From: Eretmocerus hayati
Taxonomy: Eukaryota > Arthropoda > Insecta > Hymenoptera > Aphelinidae
NCBI GenBank assembly: GCA_029851415.1
Contig: CM056741.1
Coordinates: forward strand, 162,799,685-162,863,684
Length of the DNA: 64,000 nucleotides
Direction of reading: 5' to 3'
In this document: piece by piece, positions 46,230 to 59,283 of the stretch
How the letters are laid out: the number at the start of each line of letters is the position of its first letter
Numbering within the stretch: position 1 is the stretch's first letter
The notes under the pieces: model-generated
What the model was told of the DNA's origin: nothing
What the model saw: the letters and a program-made list of their open reading frames with translations, nothing else
Databases searched by the model: none
Program-made: the position numbers and the translations under genes

Positions 46230-46490
46230 CCCATTGCGATGGGCCCCACCAGTGGGTCCCATGATTTTTTATTCTTCAAACTTTATTTTCAACATACTAA
46301 AAATATGTTCCCAAGAACAACCTGATATGAAAATATATTTTGACAACCGTTCGCTGGAACGACAAAAATCGTAACATGAATACAACGGGCCCCACCCGGT
46401 GGGACTCGCATAATGTTTCTTCCCATAAGCCAAAAATGTCTGCGTACAGAGAAGAACCAGCAGGTCTTACTGGTGGGGCTCGTTATAATA
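46230..46490. repeat. Cluster of short GGGCCCCACC palindromic motifs
   Basis: GGGCCCCACCAGTGGGTCCC, GGGCCCCACCCGGTGGGA and CTGGTGGGGCTCG occur within 260 bases. A related GGGCCTCACCGATGGGGCCC lies at about 17562. Confidence 0.5.
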
Positions 46491-47176
46491 AACCAAAAAA
46501 TAGCTCACTGCAATGCAGGCATAATCATTAATATTTTTTGACCAGAATAAAATTACGCGAAACCAATCTTGCAGTGGGACCGCAAAATGTGTGTTGCATG
46601 AGCATTCATCTTCTAAGTGACAAGCCAAGTTTGCAATCGCAACCGCATTCTAGTACCAGCGATCCAACCATTTTCCGATATTTCATCATATTAACAGAGT
46701 AGATGCTAACTTTTCTTTCTGTGCATGGATGATCAATTTTCGATCGATTCTCGCAATACTAGCCACGATACAACCTTTTCTGCAGTATCCAACTTAACTT
46801 TCATTGCCTTCCTTGGAGTACGGCACATTCTACGCTCTAGTTTGTCGTAAATGCCCGGTAAAATTTTTGCAGTCCTTTTTGTCGCTCTGTTTGTACCTCA
46901 TTCCTACAATATTTTATATTCCAATATATACTTATATATAACGAACATTGGCTGACATCTCTTGCTCGTTCACTTTTTTACCCTTTTCTATTGCTTCTTG
47001 GATACTTTACATGACAGCATCATTCGTAAATGTCTTTTCATTGTATCTTGAGCCATATTTACTCTTCTCGCGTCTTCCATACAATGGCTCAAAAGGATTC
47101 TGAAAAGATGAATTCTGATGGACTAAAACAACTAAGAGTATATTGCACGAGGTGTATGTGTTACCGTGAAAGCCCG

Positions 47177-48175
47177 AAATCCGTGATTGCCGGGCATTCA
47201 CTAGTGAATCCTAAGATTCACTGCTCGAGGCCAGTGGATGCTGACATTCCCTAGTGAAAGCCCGGAATTCGTAGCTGATATCGTTGCTGAGGCCATCTTT
47301 CGGGCTTTCACTAGTGATTGTCAGCATTCACTGACCCGGGCCAGTGAATGTCGGAGATCGGAAGAATTGGGGAATGGAAGTCGAATAAAATGTCAAACAC
47401 ATTGTCTCATTATCCCAAGTTTCCGAAGCAGGTTGGAATATGAAAAAATCAAGGTATAGTGTTCAATACTCACTTAACCTTTCCGTATGAACCCCCACTC
47501 TGTGGCACCTCCGAAAAGAGTAAGTTTCACTCTTTTGGAGTGAGAATTTTACGCGGGCCCAAGCGAATCTCATTATTTCCGAATTGCCACAAAAAAGGAG
47601 TTTCACTCAGAAAGGTTGAGGAAGTATGGCCTCTTTATTCATCACCCATCGAATGAGCTCAAGAGTTCCTGATTTCTAACCTTCATCTACTGAGGTAGTC
47701 GTGGCGCACAAAATTGAAAGGACAATTGTGTCAGCTTGAGCAGTGTGTCATGAATAATCATAAGTGAAACGTTTATGTCACTCAACTTTTGTCATTGACA
47801 ACTATTTTCTATGAGGTATTTCTGAGATCGACAAGTATTTGACAAGACATTTTATTGACAACTCCTCATTGATGGATAATCGATATTTCTCCATATTCCA
47901 ACCTGCCTCGGGAATTTGGGATAATGAGACAATGTGTTTGACATTTTATTCGACTTCTATTCCCCAATTCTTCCGATCTCCGACATTCACTGGGCCGGGT
48001 CAGTGAATGCTGACAATCACTGGTCAAGACCAGTGAATGCTGACAATCACTAGTAAAAGCCCGAAATATGGCCTCAGCAACGATATCAGCTACGAATTCC
48101 GGGCTTTCACTAGTGAATTGGCCTCGACCAGTGAATCTTAAGATTCACTAGTGAATGCCCGGCAATCACGGATTT
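47177..48175. mobile_element. Large foldback element with CACTAGTGA motifs
   Basis: Arms of about 270-290 bases (47177-47446 and 47888-48175) are close inverted copies, ending AAATCCGTGATTGCCGGGCA and its complement. Each arm is packed with smaller palindromes (ATTCACTAGTGAAT, CCAGTGAATGTC). The spacer of about 440 bases has no gene. Confidence 0.88.
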
Positions 48176-51153
48176 ATATGTACAGCATGAGGGAATGACC
48201 ATAAATTATGTAAGGGAGAATTTCATGATTCTAGAGTCTGTTTTTTCCCCTGTATACTCTAAATTTCTTTTGGTGACCATCTACCAGAGGCGGTCAAAAT
48301 GTTCCACCCCAAGGTTTACTGAAATATGCCTATCAAATTTGACTGAAAATTCGTGCCTAAGTAGGACTGGGACATTCGCCAAAAATGAAACAATAGTTTG
48401 GCGTCAATCTTGGGAAAAACGACTTGTGATTTATGAAATTTTTCATTACATCCTATTCTATAATGCTTTCCAATTTTCTTCAAGCTTTGGAAGATAAAAT
48501 TCGGAAGATATTTATTGTTTACGTGGCTCTGAATAAGAGTGCACAATACTTCCAAAAATGAGTTTTCAATCGCACGAAAAATGAGTAAAGTTATATACTT
48601 TCATCAGAGATATCTATTTTGTGGCAATCACAAATCCATAGGGAATCGAAGTTGAAATTAGTTGATAAAAAATTTCGATATTCAATTGCACCTATGCAAA
48701 AAGTTAGCTAACGAGGTTACTAACAATACGCTCTTCCATCCCTACTTGAACTGGAAACGTCTTCCAGTACAATTCTTGAAATATCAGGATTCCAGTACCT
48801 TGGGTGAAAATCCACTCCAAAACGGCTTGGAACGAGGATTTCAGTAATTGCTCTGACAGGAAATTCCATCCCAAAGAATTAATAGGGTAAAATTTCTCAA
48901 TGGAGGATTGTTGACTCGATGATCATAAAAAATTGGATTTGATGAGGAGGGCTCTTTGTAAATTTGGACGAGTAGGTCCTGCTAACAATAAGTCCTGCTC
49001 GATCAAATTCACCAAGAACCTTCGTCATTACAACAAATCTTTATGATAAAGTAGTGGGAAAAGCTCCCCCTCACACACAATCCTTGTCATCTAAAGTCAA
49101 GGTCTAGAGGGCGTCACACGTCGTGACATTTTTGTGATTTTATTTAAGCATTCGATCCGTTTTCTGCACAGCTTGCGCAAAATGAAAGCTGTTGTAAGTA
49201 TTTCATCAGTCCCCATGATTTTGATACACATATGGAGAAATTCCTTCGTCATGAACTTTGATTACTTAGATAAATTAAGGCGTAGAAACTATCGAATGGG
49301 GAATAGTTATTAGGGCATCATACATTCATATGGCCCAAAATTTTTGGACATAGAGAAAAAAATTCTAAACGAATGGTGATGTAACGCTCTTAAGGTCATA
49401 TTATTCATATGATTTTTTTACGTTACCTAATTTTTGAGCTAAGGGCCATGTGCTGGAAATTGCTCTCTTCCTATAGTGTTCAGTTCTAGGATCTTACGTT
49501 ATTCGACTTACTTTGAGCCTATCTTCTCATATGCGAATTGATCGATCAACTAATTTGAAAGTGACTGTAACTCAATTGCAATACAGATACTTTAGGATAG
49601 CCTGCAAATTTCTCACCCCGTCTTTTTTTTGAAATGTAAGTACAGATGGAATCTCAATTCAACCCAAAAATTTTGTTACAAGTATTATTAGGTACCAATT
49701 ATATTCCAACCCCAATGTTTCCAGAATACTTTCATTGTATCTATCACTCAGCAATGCCTCCAAAAACCTCACCATCCCCCCACACCCGCGCAGAAAGCCG
49801 GAAAAAGTTTGAAAAGTTTTAGTTGTGTTATAAACGTTTATAATAAGCTTATAAGACAAAAATGCGTTTGTGCAAAGGATCAACGTGGAAAGTGTTGCTC
49901 GGTACTCTGATTAGTTAATCATAAATACAATACTGGCTTGGGAACTACAAGGCAACGGAAAATTTTTTTGGATTATCAGAACTGGAATTTCAAACCTTGA
50001 TAATCCAAAAACTAATGACCACTGAGTCAGGCTTGATCCACGTATATGCATGTATAGATTATTCTGGAAAATTATCTTTATTGTATGTACTCGTGCGCAC
50101 TAATGATGACATTTTTATTTTTGAGACGAGCCAACCTATTTAATGCTCAGTGTATTACTGTTTCTACCAAAAGCAATAAACATGTGAGCGTGGGTTTGAA
50201 TCTTGATTAAAAATAAGTGATTGAAGGTTGCGAGATAGATGACTAAAGAACAAACAGAAATAAAATGACTCAATGGCAAGGAGAAGGAAGAGGAGATAAG
50301 AGAAAACGAAAGAGGGAAGTTCCTGTCATGGAAGAGCGCTGAGTAATTACAGCTTGTTGAGAAAAATTCGAGTTGCTCCGTGCTCGTAAGAACCGACTAC
50401 CTCTCAATGCTGAGACCCTTCACTGATTGAAGCAAAATATTCACAACTGGGATACCTATTTCAGCAAGTGCTGGTAGGAAGACACAAATTATAACGAGGT
50501 AGGTATTTTTTCATAATCTCTGGCGAAAGTCTCGTATCATAATATCTCTTATTCCCTAAAAAATGACTCGAAGGATGCAATCAAGGATCATAAAGCTCCA
50601 TAACCTTGAAAATTCTGCTAATCATACCACATGCAATAACAAAATGTCAACCTAACCAAATCACAAAATGTCACGAAGTCGACTTATGGCTGCATCGGCT
50701 AAGCCATCATTGATAATATCTGAAGTTTTCTCAAAGTTTGATTGTTCGAACCTGATACTTTTTTTCATACACAAGCCTTTGTCAATAAATGAGGTGGACC
50801 ATACGAGCAAATAATTTTCTCGATCAGAAGTTTGGAAATTTGTTTCAACTAGTCAGATACAGACAATTTGTTTCGCCTCTACATCCATTGATTCATGAAT
50901 CAATATTGCCTTTTTCAAAAGTTCCAACGCTATATCAACAGCGCTCACTTTGACGAGCAAATACATAATTCCTATTTGATATCCAGAACACAAAAACAAC
51001 TCTTTTAAAGCATTCGCTATAAATTTTTCCAACAAGGCAGACAAGGCCATTCCTAGGTAGAACGAATACGCTCTGTCGTCTCAAACTTGTTTGATTAAAC
51101 AATTGATGGGAAAATCCATGATTCCATGATTTTATCGGCATAGATATGGACCA

Positions 51154-51288
51154 CTCTCTAACAATCTGAACTGATCCAGCCGCTGGACTCGGCGACTTCA
51201 GGTATGTGAAGCTATCTCACGCGTGTTTTTTCCATATGCTCTGAAGTTGCCGAGTCCAACGGCTGGATCAGTTCAGATTGTTAAAGAG
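51154..51288. repeat. Compact hairpin, 48-bp arms
   Basis: Arms 51154-51201 and 51241-51288 pair almost perfectly (ACAATCTGAACTGATCCAGC, GGACTCGG) around a 39-base loop. It lies just left of the 51356-52272 foldback. It has pre-miRNA-like size but is more likely a MITE remnant. Confidence 0.8.
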
Positions 51289-51355
51289 GGAACTTCAAAT
51301 TTCACCTCACGAGGATTTCAAAGAATTCAATAACGGTTATGATGTTATCTACTCT

Positions 51356-52272
51356 CGGTGCGCCTCTGGTGAGAATGAGTTTGACAAAGATGACGATGAA
51401 AACTCGAAAGGGGTTGTTTTTCTATGAACCGTCACGAGTAGGACCTCATTTCGAGAAAAATCGTATCAGCTCGCCATTTTCTGGTGATTGTCTAATGAGT
51501 TTTCCCCATTATGAAGTACATGTGAGAAAAATCGGCAATTACTCGATTTCTCCGCTTTACAGAGATTTTTTCGCAATAACTCGAAAACAATGGGACTTAA
51601 CGAAAAATGGAAAAAGAAGTTTTAGTATAAATCTTTCAATGATCTACAGAAAATGTACTCATACTGATTGAAATAGCGGGGCTTCGCCGGAGAATGAGAG
51701 AGATTTCCTGACAATGAGCAAAAAAGCAAGGTTTCCTGAATTAATCGTTCATTTTGTGAGAATGGGGGTGAACTGTGAAAAAATTAAGTGAACTATTTGC
51801 ACTAACCTCGTCAAGAATAACAAGGCAATGCTATACAACTCATCTTAAAAGCCTGTCGAAGCAAGGTTGAACAGAATTTTAGCGAAAAGCTTGATACTTT
51901 TTGTTCAATTCTTCCAATTTTCCTGAATATGATAGGAAAGAACTCATTCCACGGTAAACAAGGATACATAATCTTGTAAATCTTTGAATAATCTATGACA
52001 AACTTCTCGTTATATTTTTCGTTAAAACCCATTGTTTTCGAGCTATTGCGGAAAAACCAACCGCTGTAAAGCAACTAAAGAAAGCGAGGAATTGACAATT
52101 TTTTCATGGGCTTTTCATAACGGGGAATACTCACTGGACAATTACTCAACATGGCGAGCTGATACGAGTTAGCTCGAAATGGGGTTCTACTCGTGATGGT
52201 TCATAGAGAAAAACCTCAAATTCAGCTTTAATCGTCATTTTTGTCAAACTCATTCTCCTCATAGGCGCACCG
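51356..52272. mobile_element. Foldback element with GGTGCGCCT ends
   Basis: Inverted arms start CGGTGCGCCT and end AGGCGCACCG. They share TGAGTTTGACAAA, CGATTTTTC and AACAATGGG-type words in inverted order over about 300 bases each. No transposase frame. Confidence 0.82.
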
Positions 52273-53714
52273 TGACACGACGCAATTTTATACAATCCGA
52301 GGATTTTGGTCTGACTTCAAAGTATCTGATTCAAAGCGACAATTTTGACCTACAAAAGATCATATCGTGTTCATAGCTAATTATTGAATGGAAGAAAGCA
52401 AAATGTTTGCAATTAAAAATCATCGAAAATCCATTCGAGACGACTCAAACATGTCATCTCAAAACAGGAGGAAACCGGAAATCGTGATCATTCAAGAAAA
52501 AGAGAGGTGCAAGGTCACCTCTTCTGTATGTACATCCGACACTTGCTCATTTCTTTGCTTCTTTCATCTATGAAACATCAAGAGAATAAACGAGTGACGA
52601 CTCAATTTCACACGTCAAAAAAAAATGACATTCGTCGAGAGCAGGTTGCAGCATCATTAGATGGCGCGCTCGTTAATTTAAGCGAAAAGCTTTGTTGCGT
52701 CTTACGACTTTTGCTCCAACTCACATCTCGACTACGACCTTTTTTCAGACTTTAACCAATTAAGGATTAATGGCCCGTTCAGCTTGCGGTTTCTTCTATC
52801 AGTCGATAGTTGAAGTGGATTGCAGACTGCAATACTTATACTCGAGAAAACGTCTTAATTGCTCGTAAACCTACATCTGATATGAGTTACCTCATAAACA
52901 ATATCCTAAATGTCTATCCTGAATCTATAAATATTTTATTGTGTGCACAGAGATGAAAGGGAAGTGGATGAGGATACATATCATAAAATGGCTAGCTGCA
53001 TTGAAATTTATGTTTATAGAACTGGGTATGAGTTTTCGATATCTAATACATACGTGAACGATCGGTAAATACTGTAGAAAAATGACGCGCTGAGCTCATT
53101 TATCATATACGTATATCTTGGCGTTAGATCCATGTTTTCCAAGCTTCAGTGAAAAAAAGTAACGTTACTGCACTACCACTACTACTAATACCGCAACACA
53201 AGATGTATGAGATTCGTGTCACATTGAAATTTATAGCTGGTATATCCGCTCCATGTTCCGGACACTTTTTCTCGTGTGTGCATAAAAAAAAACTGGCGAG
53301 ACAAATTTACTAATTTTTAACGTTTGATGAATGAATATTTGATTGGTTTGTGAAATTATCTCAGCTGAATGGTTTTTGGATCCGAGTGTATAGATTTATG
53401 GAGTTGAATAATGATGAAAATTCTGAATCAGAGGGAATTGAGATTTTTCATAAACGAGACGAAACGAAATTTGTGGAAAAGTTGTGATGAGAATTTCCGA
53501 GCTTCTAGCTTTTCACGGCCCTTCAATTCCCATGAGGAATTTGTTACTGTATACATTTTGGATGAGTTTGTTGAATTTTAGGAGGGTTAGACCACGAATT
53601 TGAGTAATCTAATCCATACGATGAAGAGAGTAATATGCACACTCGATTAGACGCTTCTATTCAGTGATTTCCATCTGTGTGCACGATGTAATGTTTTCCC
53701 TCAAATTCAACGTA

Positions 53715-54671
53715 AGGTAAGTGTACCCAACTTGCCTCTGTACCCAACTTGCCCCCATATGCCGATCTCGGGGATGGGCACTCCTTGGTCTCCCGGGAAT
53801 TTTTTTTTACGTTTGTTATGTTGAAATATGAGAAAGTAAATAGTTTGCGTCGACCCCGAATCATTCCTGCGTTCTCCAGAAAATCTAAAGTGATTTTTCT
53901 ATTTTTCGTGATTGCTTAGCTAAGAAAGCACCGAGGGAATCGCCTTCAGTAAAATCGGTGCCAAATTCTTTGAGTTCAACCAATCTTAACGTATCTTAGC
54001 GCATTCGATTCCTTGTTTCAAGACCTTCAAAATCCATTTTCCAAAATTACAAAATTCGAATATGGAGCTGTTTTATGTGCAAAACACGGAGACGATTTGT
54101 AAACAAGGATGCCAACATCGGAGTGTACCTAACATGCCCCCATACGTTTATCTCGAAAGGGCGTGCAGAGCGACTTTTTTTACCACTCAGAACGAGTTTA
54201 TCACGTCAAAATGGGTCAGAAATAGTGTTTCAAACTACCGAAAAGCTCCAATTGTGCGTGCACGGCGATAAAAACACTTTATCGCCGATTTACATCATTT
54301 ATTTCGGAAGAATTGAGATAGTTCGGCTCCAATTGATCCAAATTGGACGTAGTTTAATGCATTTTTAAGGTCTTTAAACAAGCTTTAAAATGAGCTAAAG
54401 CACGTTGAAAATCGTTGAAGTAAACCGAAGTTATTAAGAAAAAGGCTTAATGGGGGCAAGTTGGGTACACACTTTTGTAAACTCTCAAAAATCACCTTTT
54501 AGGAGAATTCAAACAGTTTGGCTCCAGTTGGTTCAAATTGAATGTACTTTAACTTATTTTGAAGGTCTTAAGACAAGCTTTAAAATGAGTTAAGGTACGT
54601 TGGAAAATATGGAGATGGTCCGAAGTTATTAAGAAAATGGCTTAATGGGGGCAAGTTGGGTACACTGACCT
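53715..54671. mobile_element. MITE copy 2 (GTACCCAACTTGCC family), complete
   Basis: Both terminal inverted repeats are present (AGGTAAGTGTACCCAACTTG and CAAGTTGGGTACACTGACCT) and TA lies on each side (53713-53714 and 54672-54673). The 957-base element repeats its subterminal GGGGGCAAGTTGGGTACA motif at about 54451 and 54648, the result of an internal duplication near the right end. Copy 1 at 6613 stops at the first of these. Confidence 0.85.
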
Positions 54672-56029
54672 TAGTAAGTGGTTTCTAAATTATTCGTAAT
54701 AGTTTCCTAGTTTTCTCAGTCATGGTCCTGAAATCCCGCGCCTTCGAGATTCGAATTGTGAAATATTAATGTGAGTAGAGACAAAAATGATTGGAATCGA
54801 GACTAAGAAAATTTTTTGTTCTCATTCTCTCGGTTGCTAGTAGATTAGAACCCTTCAAACGACTTATTCTCGCGACAGTACGTTTTATTAATGCCCAAAA
54901 ATGTATCTGAATTTTATTCCATGATAAACTCAACAGAATCTACCGCTTATTGAAAAGTATAATCCTCTACGTCACTGGAATTTGTACGCCAGAGGGCCAA
55001 GATAAATTATGATTCGTCGATGAGGCACTGAAAATTATGAATTCAAATATCAATTTAATTTTGAACCGCCGTATGCTTGAGGAACCACGAAGAATACATC
55101 TTCCTGGCATCTAATTCGATTTGAATTTTTTCATACTTTTCGCACAAAATATAGACAAAATGAATATTACATCATCATCAAAACTAACCACCACGATACC
55201 ATCATGATCCAATATTATGTGAAAGATTCTGAATCTCGTATTTTTCTCAAATTAGATTTAAAAAAAATATTTGTTATCAGCCGTCACTTTCCCATCCAAG
55301 AGCATCGATCACTTTAGACTTTCATCTTCATATCTCAAACACTGTCAACTTGATCACGTATAGTTTGGAATATCGGTAATTTGGTCCAAAGTTGGCGAGT
55401 TACATCAGATTGACCTTGAAGCTTCGCATATCGTATCTCATCGAAACTGCATCTCGCGCTGTGCTCATGAAAAAAAAACATTGCTCTTACTAACAATGTA
55501 CGTATGTACACCCACTCAGTCACCCACCACTTACGTGGTCCATCAAATTACTCTAACCACTTTCAAAACCAAACTCCCGTTGATAAATATCGTTTCACCA
55601 TCGCTTTCAATGACCGTCAAACGATATTCCACGTAGTCCAATTTCTCACAATTATCCCAGGAACAAAAAAAATCAAGCTAAACCGAAGGACACCCGGGAG
55701 CATGTGCAATATTTCTTTATCAGAGGATTTTATACGTTATAAAATATCGTTCATCCATGAAGAATCTTCCGCACGTGACTCGACTCATTTCAACGCTATA
55801 CCTATGGTTGCAACACACACATACACACACCTTTTTCAAGCCACGTGCTAGCCGCAGAGTCTCAGCCTTCTGTAATTTTCTTCAAATCACCAACAGAACT
55901 ACCAACACCAATCTCACTTGCAGCAAGATTCTTCGTGAAATAAAAAATCACTATTATCACTTATATTCCACAAAATTACAATAGGCAGTACATATATAGC
56001 GGAATTTTATAATCGCGATAACGATGGCA

Positions 56030-56270
56030 CGTGTAAAACTGAGCTATAGTTTTATGGATGACGGCGGCGTGTTAGCGTCCCGCACCGAATTGCCACCGCA
56101 CCCCAGAAATGCATCTCGGTTGCGGAGCTATATTTATGCTCAGCGAGTGAGCGTTAACGTCCGCTCTGCGCGGGCGCTCCCGGCCGACTAAAGCAACGTA
56201 CGTACTACTTACTCTCACTCCTCGTCGTTGTTCCGCATCGAATGGGTGCGGTGCATCGCTCTCGAGTCGT
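56030..56270. promoter_or_regulatory. CpG-rich, promoter-like stretch
   Basis: An isolated G+C- and CpG-rich segment (GACGGCGGCG, GCGCGGGCGCTCCCGGCC) with a TATA-like GCTATATTTATG at about 56126. It lies between AT-rich flanks and beside a TA microsatellite. No first exon could be tied to it on either strand. Confidence 0.3.
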
Positions 56271-56274
56271 CTCT

Positions 56275-56276
<2 letters not shown>

Positions 56277-56325
<49 letters not shown>
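56277..56325 (+). repeat. TA microsatellite
   Basis: 49 bases of uninterrupted TA dinucleotides. Confidence 0.97.
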
Positions 56326-56327
<2 letters not shown>

Positions 56328-56566
56328 TGTAGGTACACTCTATACACTTATCATATTATACTCTCTTTGCGCTCACATTTGAATGAAATTCTCACATGTA
56401 GTAGATGCTAGAATACCTCCATGATTTGCCCATGGTAGATTGGATACAAAAAATTTGAGCTTTTTGCCCCTTCCCCCTGTGTAAGTTGCTATAGCAAGGT
56501 AAGTAGATGGGTTGGTAGATATATCATCAGTATTTGCTCATTAGTAAAACAGTACGAAGCGTGGAT

Positions 56567-57530
56567 ACAAAATACTACATTTTGATATAAGGACGTAAAC
56601 ATTTTTTTTTTTCACGTCCGAGTGATGGGTTTTGAGCCTGAGCTGCAGGCAAAGATCGTTATGCGGATGCGAAGGTTTTACTCTAGTGTAGCGAACCATG
56701 ACTTTTGATTAACTGTGGGTAGAAGTTTACGAATTGTACGCAATAGTACATCTCGATATAAGGATGGAAAAGTAGGTTTTACTCCCGTGTATCGAATTGT
56801 GTTTTTCGACAAACTGTGCGAGAAAGTGGAGAATCAGTACGGAAAAGACACTTCCCCGCACAGCGTGTCGAAATAGTACATTTCGATACAAGGGTGAAAA
56901 ACTTTTTTTAGCGTCCGAGTGATGGGTTTTCGGCTCGAGCCGTTAAACGTACGCGAGAGTCGGAATCATCACGAGGATGCGAAAAATAAGTTTTACACCC
57001 GTGTATCGAATACTATATTTTGACAAACTATGAGAAAAAGTGGAATGTCAGTGTGAAAAAGTTACTTTCTCGCACAGGGTGTCAAAATAGTATTTTTCGA
57101 TTCGAGGGAGAGAAGTTTGGTTTTGCTTTTCGAGTGATTGTTTTCGGCCCGAGCCCTGGCGAGGGTCGGAATCAGCACGAGTAAAGCAAAAAAACTTCAC
57201 GCCCGAGTATCAAAATAGTATATTTTGCACCGAGTTCATGAGGCTGTAGCTCGCTTCTGAGCAATTGGTTTTCGGCCTGAGCCGCAGGAGAAGGTTGAAA
57301 TTATCGCTCGAAAGTGGGGAACCTCCTGTGCGAGGCGCGAAAGTTATTTTTTGACACACTGTGCGAGAAAGTAACTTTTCCGCACTGATTTCCCACTTTC
57401 TCTCACAGTTTGTCAAAAAATAGTATTCGATACACGGGTGTAAAAAAGTTTTTCCACCCTTGTATCGGAATGTACTATTTCGCAATCTTATAGGCACCCA
57501 AACATCGAAAAATTGCGAAAAGTATATTTT
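56567..57530. repeat. Palindrome chain, block P4
   Basis: Diverged, more AT-rich versions of the same hairpin units: GTCCGAGTGATGGGTTTTCG, ATCATCACGAGGATGCGAA, CACTGTGCGAGAAAGT, with TCGATACACGGGTGTAAAA at the junctions. Segments match block P2 in reverse (for example 57226-57345 with 30480-30605). It is probably an older copy of the array. Confidence 0.82.
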
Positions 57531-59278
57531 TACACACAGAGCTCTAAAATGATTACAAAGTCCTGATAAATCTTCGAAAGCATGAGAAACACTTTGGTGA
57601 AGATGATCTTGAAAATATGAACTACGAATCAACAAGTTTAAATGAATATCATAATTTCACGCCGATTGAGAAATGAAGTATGCGCTAAAGTCTCTATTGC
57701 CTTTTTGTATCAATCGGGGAGAATGATTGGCTCACATCTCGAGTCAAGATCGAGAATGAATAAGGCTAAAGCGGAGGTGAAGACAATGAGATATTATAAT
57801 TTGACACGAATGATTGCTATTTACGAATTGAATATCAACGCTTTGGATAAAAGATGCAGAAAAATTGAAGCGCAAGTCCTGTTTGCATCGAATTGCACGT
57901 TGATTTAGGTTTTATCGGTTAAATTCACTTGACCATCAAGTGTCCAATGACTGGATTGATCGAGTGATCAAAAATCACTCGAACGGATAGTCATTTTTCT
58001 CAATTTTCACCCAAAACTGAGTCAATTGGCTCGATTTGATCAGGAACTCGAGATTCGAGTGATGAAAATCACTCAAATACTTTTAGAGAGCATGCAACCT
58101 AATTTGAGCACAAGTTTTTCCCATCTCAGATAGTCTTAGTCATCGAATTGGTCAGATTCTAAATAATCTTATGGCGAAGGAAGTTAGTGAAAACCAGAAA
58201 TAACAAATCTCAATAAAATTCAAAAATCAAATTCAGGTACCATTAGAATGCCCTTCCGAAACAAGGTAATGAGTACAAGGGCTATCGAGCCACGGTATTT
58301 TTTCTATCAAAGAATATACCATCTCAATCAGTTTTTATAATTTGCATGGTTGGCTCTCAATTTGAGATTTGGCTGCATCATTCAACTCTATCATACTAGT
58401 GATTTGAAAAACTCAAACCATGTTCCGGTCGTATCGTTACAATTTAATTGGCATGTCAAAAAACGTTATCGTCACTGTGAAATTGAACCTTGGACGCCAC
58501 TGGCGCATTAACCCGGAATTATTGCTCGAATTTCCTTCAGAGCATAGTCAATAGTCGTTCAATCAGTCAAATCCGTCAAATCTAGCTCGTGAATTTATCA
58601 CTTTCAAAATTCCAGGCCACAATTATTCATATGGCATCATGAATCTTGGTATTTTTTGACTGGTGTCAAGTGGGAATTTATGAAAAGTTGATAGACATGC
58701 AGAAAAGTAAGCGAACAATTTTACATGAAAACTAAGCACTGGCTAAGACTACAAGACCATGACCGCGTTTCGACTTACATTATCATCAGAGATGGAATCC
58801 AAAGACGTTCGCGTTGTTCTCATCCAAGACTCAGCATTTAGTGACGTACGTCAGACTAGGAACAGTCAATCCAGATATCAACTGCCATGAAAACGTGGAA
58901 AACTGATATTTTTTTCAACAACTTTTACATGCCTTCATGAAATTGTCTTGCACGAATGAACGTTCGTCACAAAAACTTCATCAAAATACTCATGTTTATT
59001 GGCACAATATTTGCTAAGACAATTTTATTCTTACCATTCGAATGATGCAAAAGAGTATCGGAAGCAATTGAGTACGGACGTGTATTTGATAATTAGTCGA
59101 CGATTACAAGCGTGGGCGCTCTGGCATATAGTATCATCAAAAATGACAGCGTTATCAGCTGACCGCATGGACACAGTAATATCTCGTTGAGCTCTTCAGC
59201 GCACTTAGTATCAATTTGGAACTCCACACTTTCATTTACTTGACTATCTGCCTTGTTGGCAATTACCTACATCTTCAT

Positions 59279-59280
59279 AG
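59279..59280 (+). other. Probable splice acceptor just before the ATG at 59284
   Basis: A pyrimidine-biased CCTACATCTTCATAG ends three bases before the ATG, as in the nested gene at 18940, where an acceptor also lies just upstream. A weak matching donor (AAAA|GTAAGC) lies at 58706/58707. Confidence 0.35.
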
Positions 59281-59283
59281 AAA

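Larger units (their letters stand above)
29830..59280. other. Repeat-rich intergenic region with no confident gene
   Basis: Between the tmem151 start and the locus at 59284 I found no intact gene of a known family. Outside the repeats and the decayed region listed separately (for example 32.9-34.8, 38.0-39.0, 48.2-51.1, 52.3-53.7, 54.7-56.0 and 57.6-58.9 kb), nothing beyond short AT-rich frames was seen. Confidence 0.55.
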
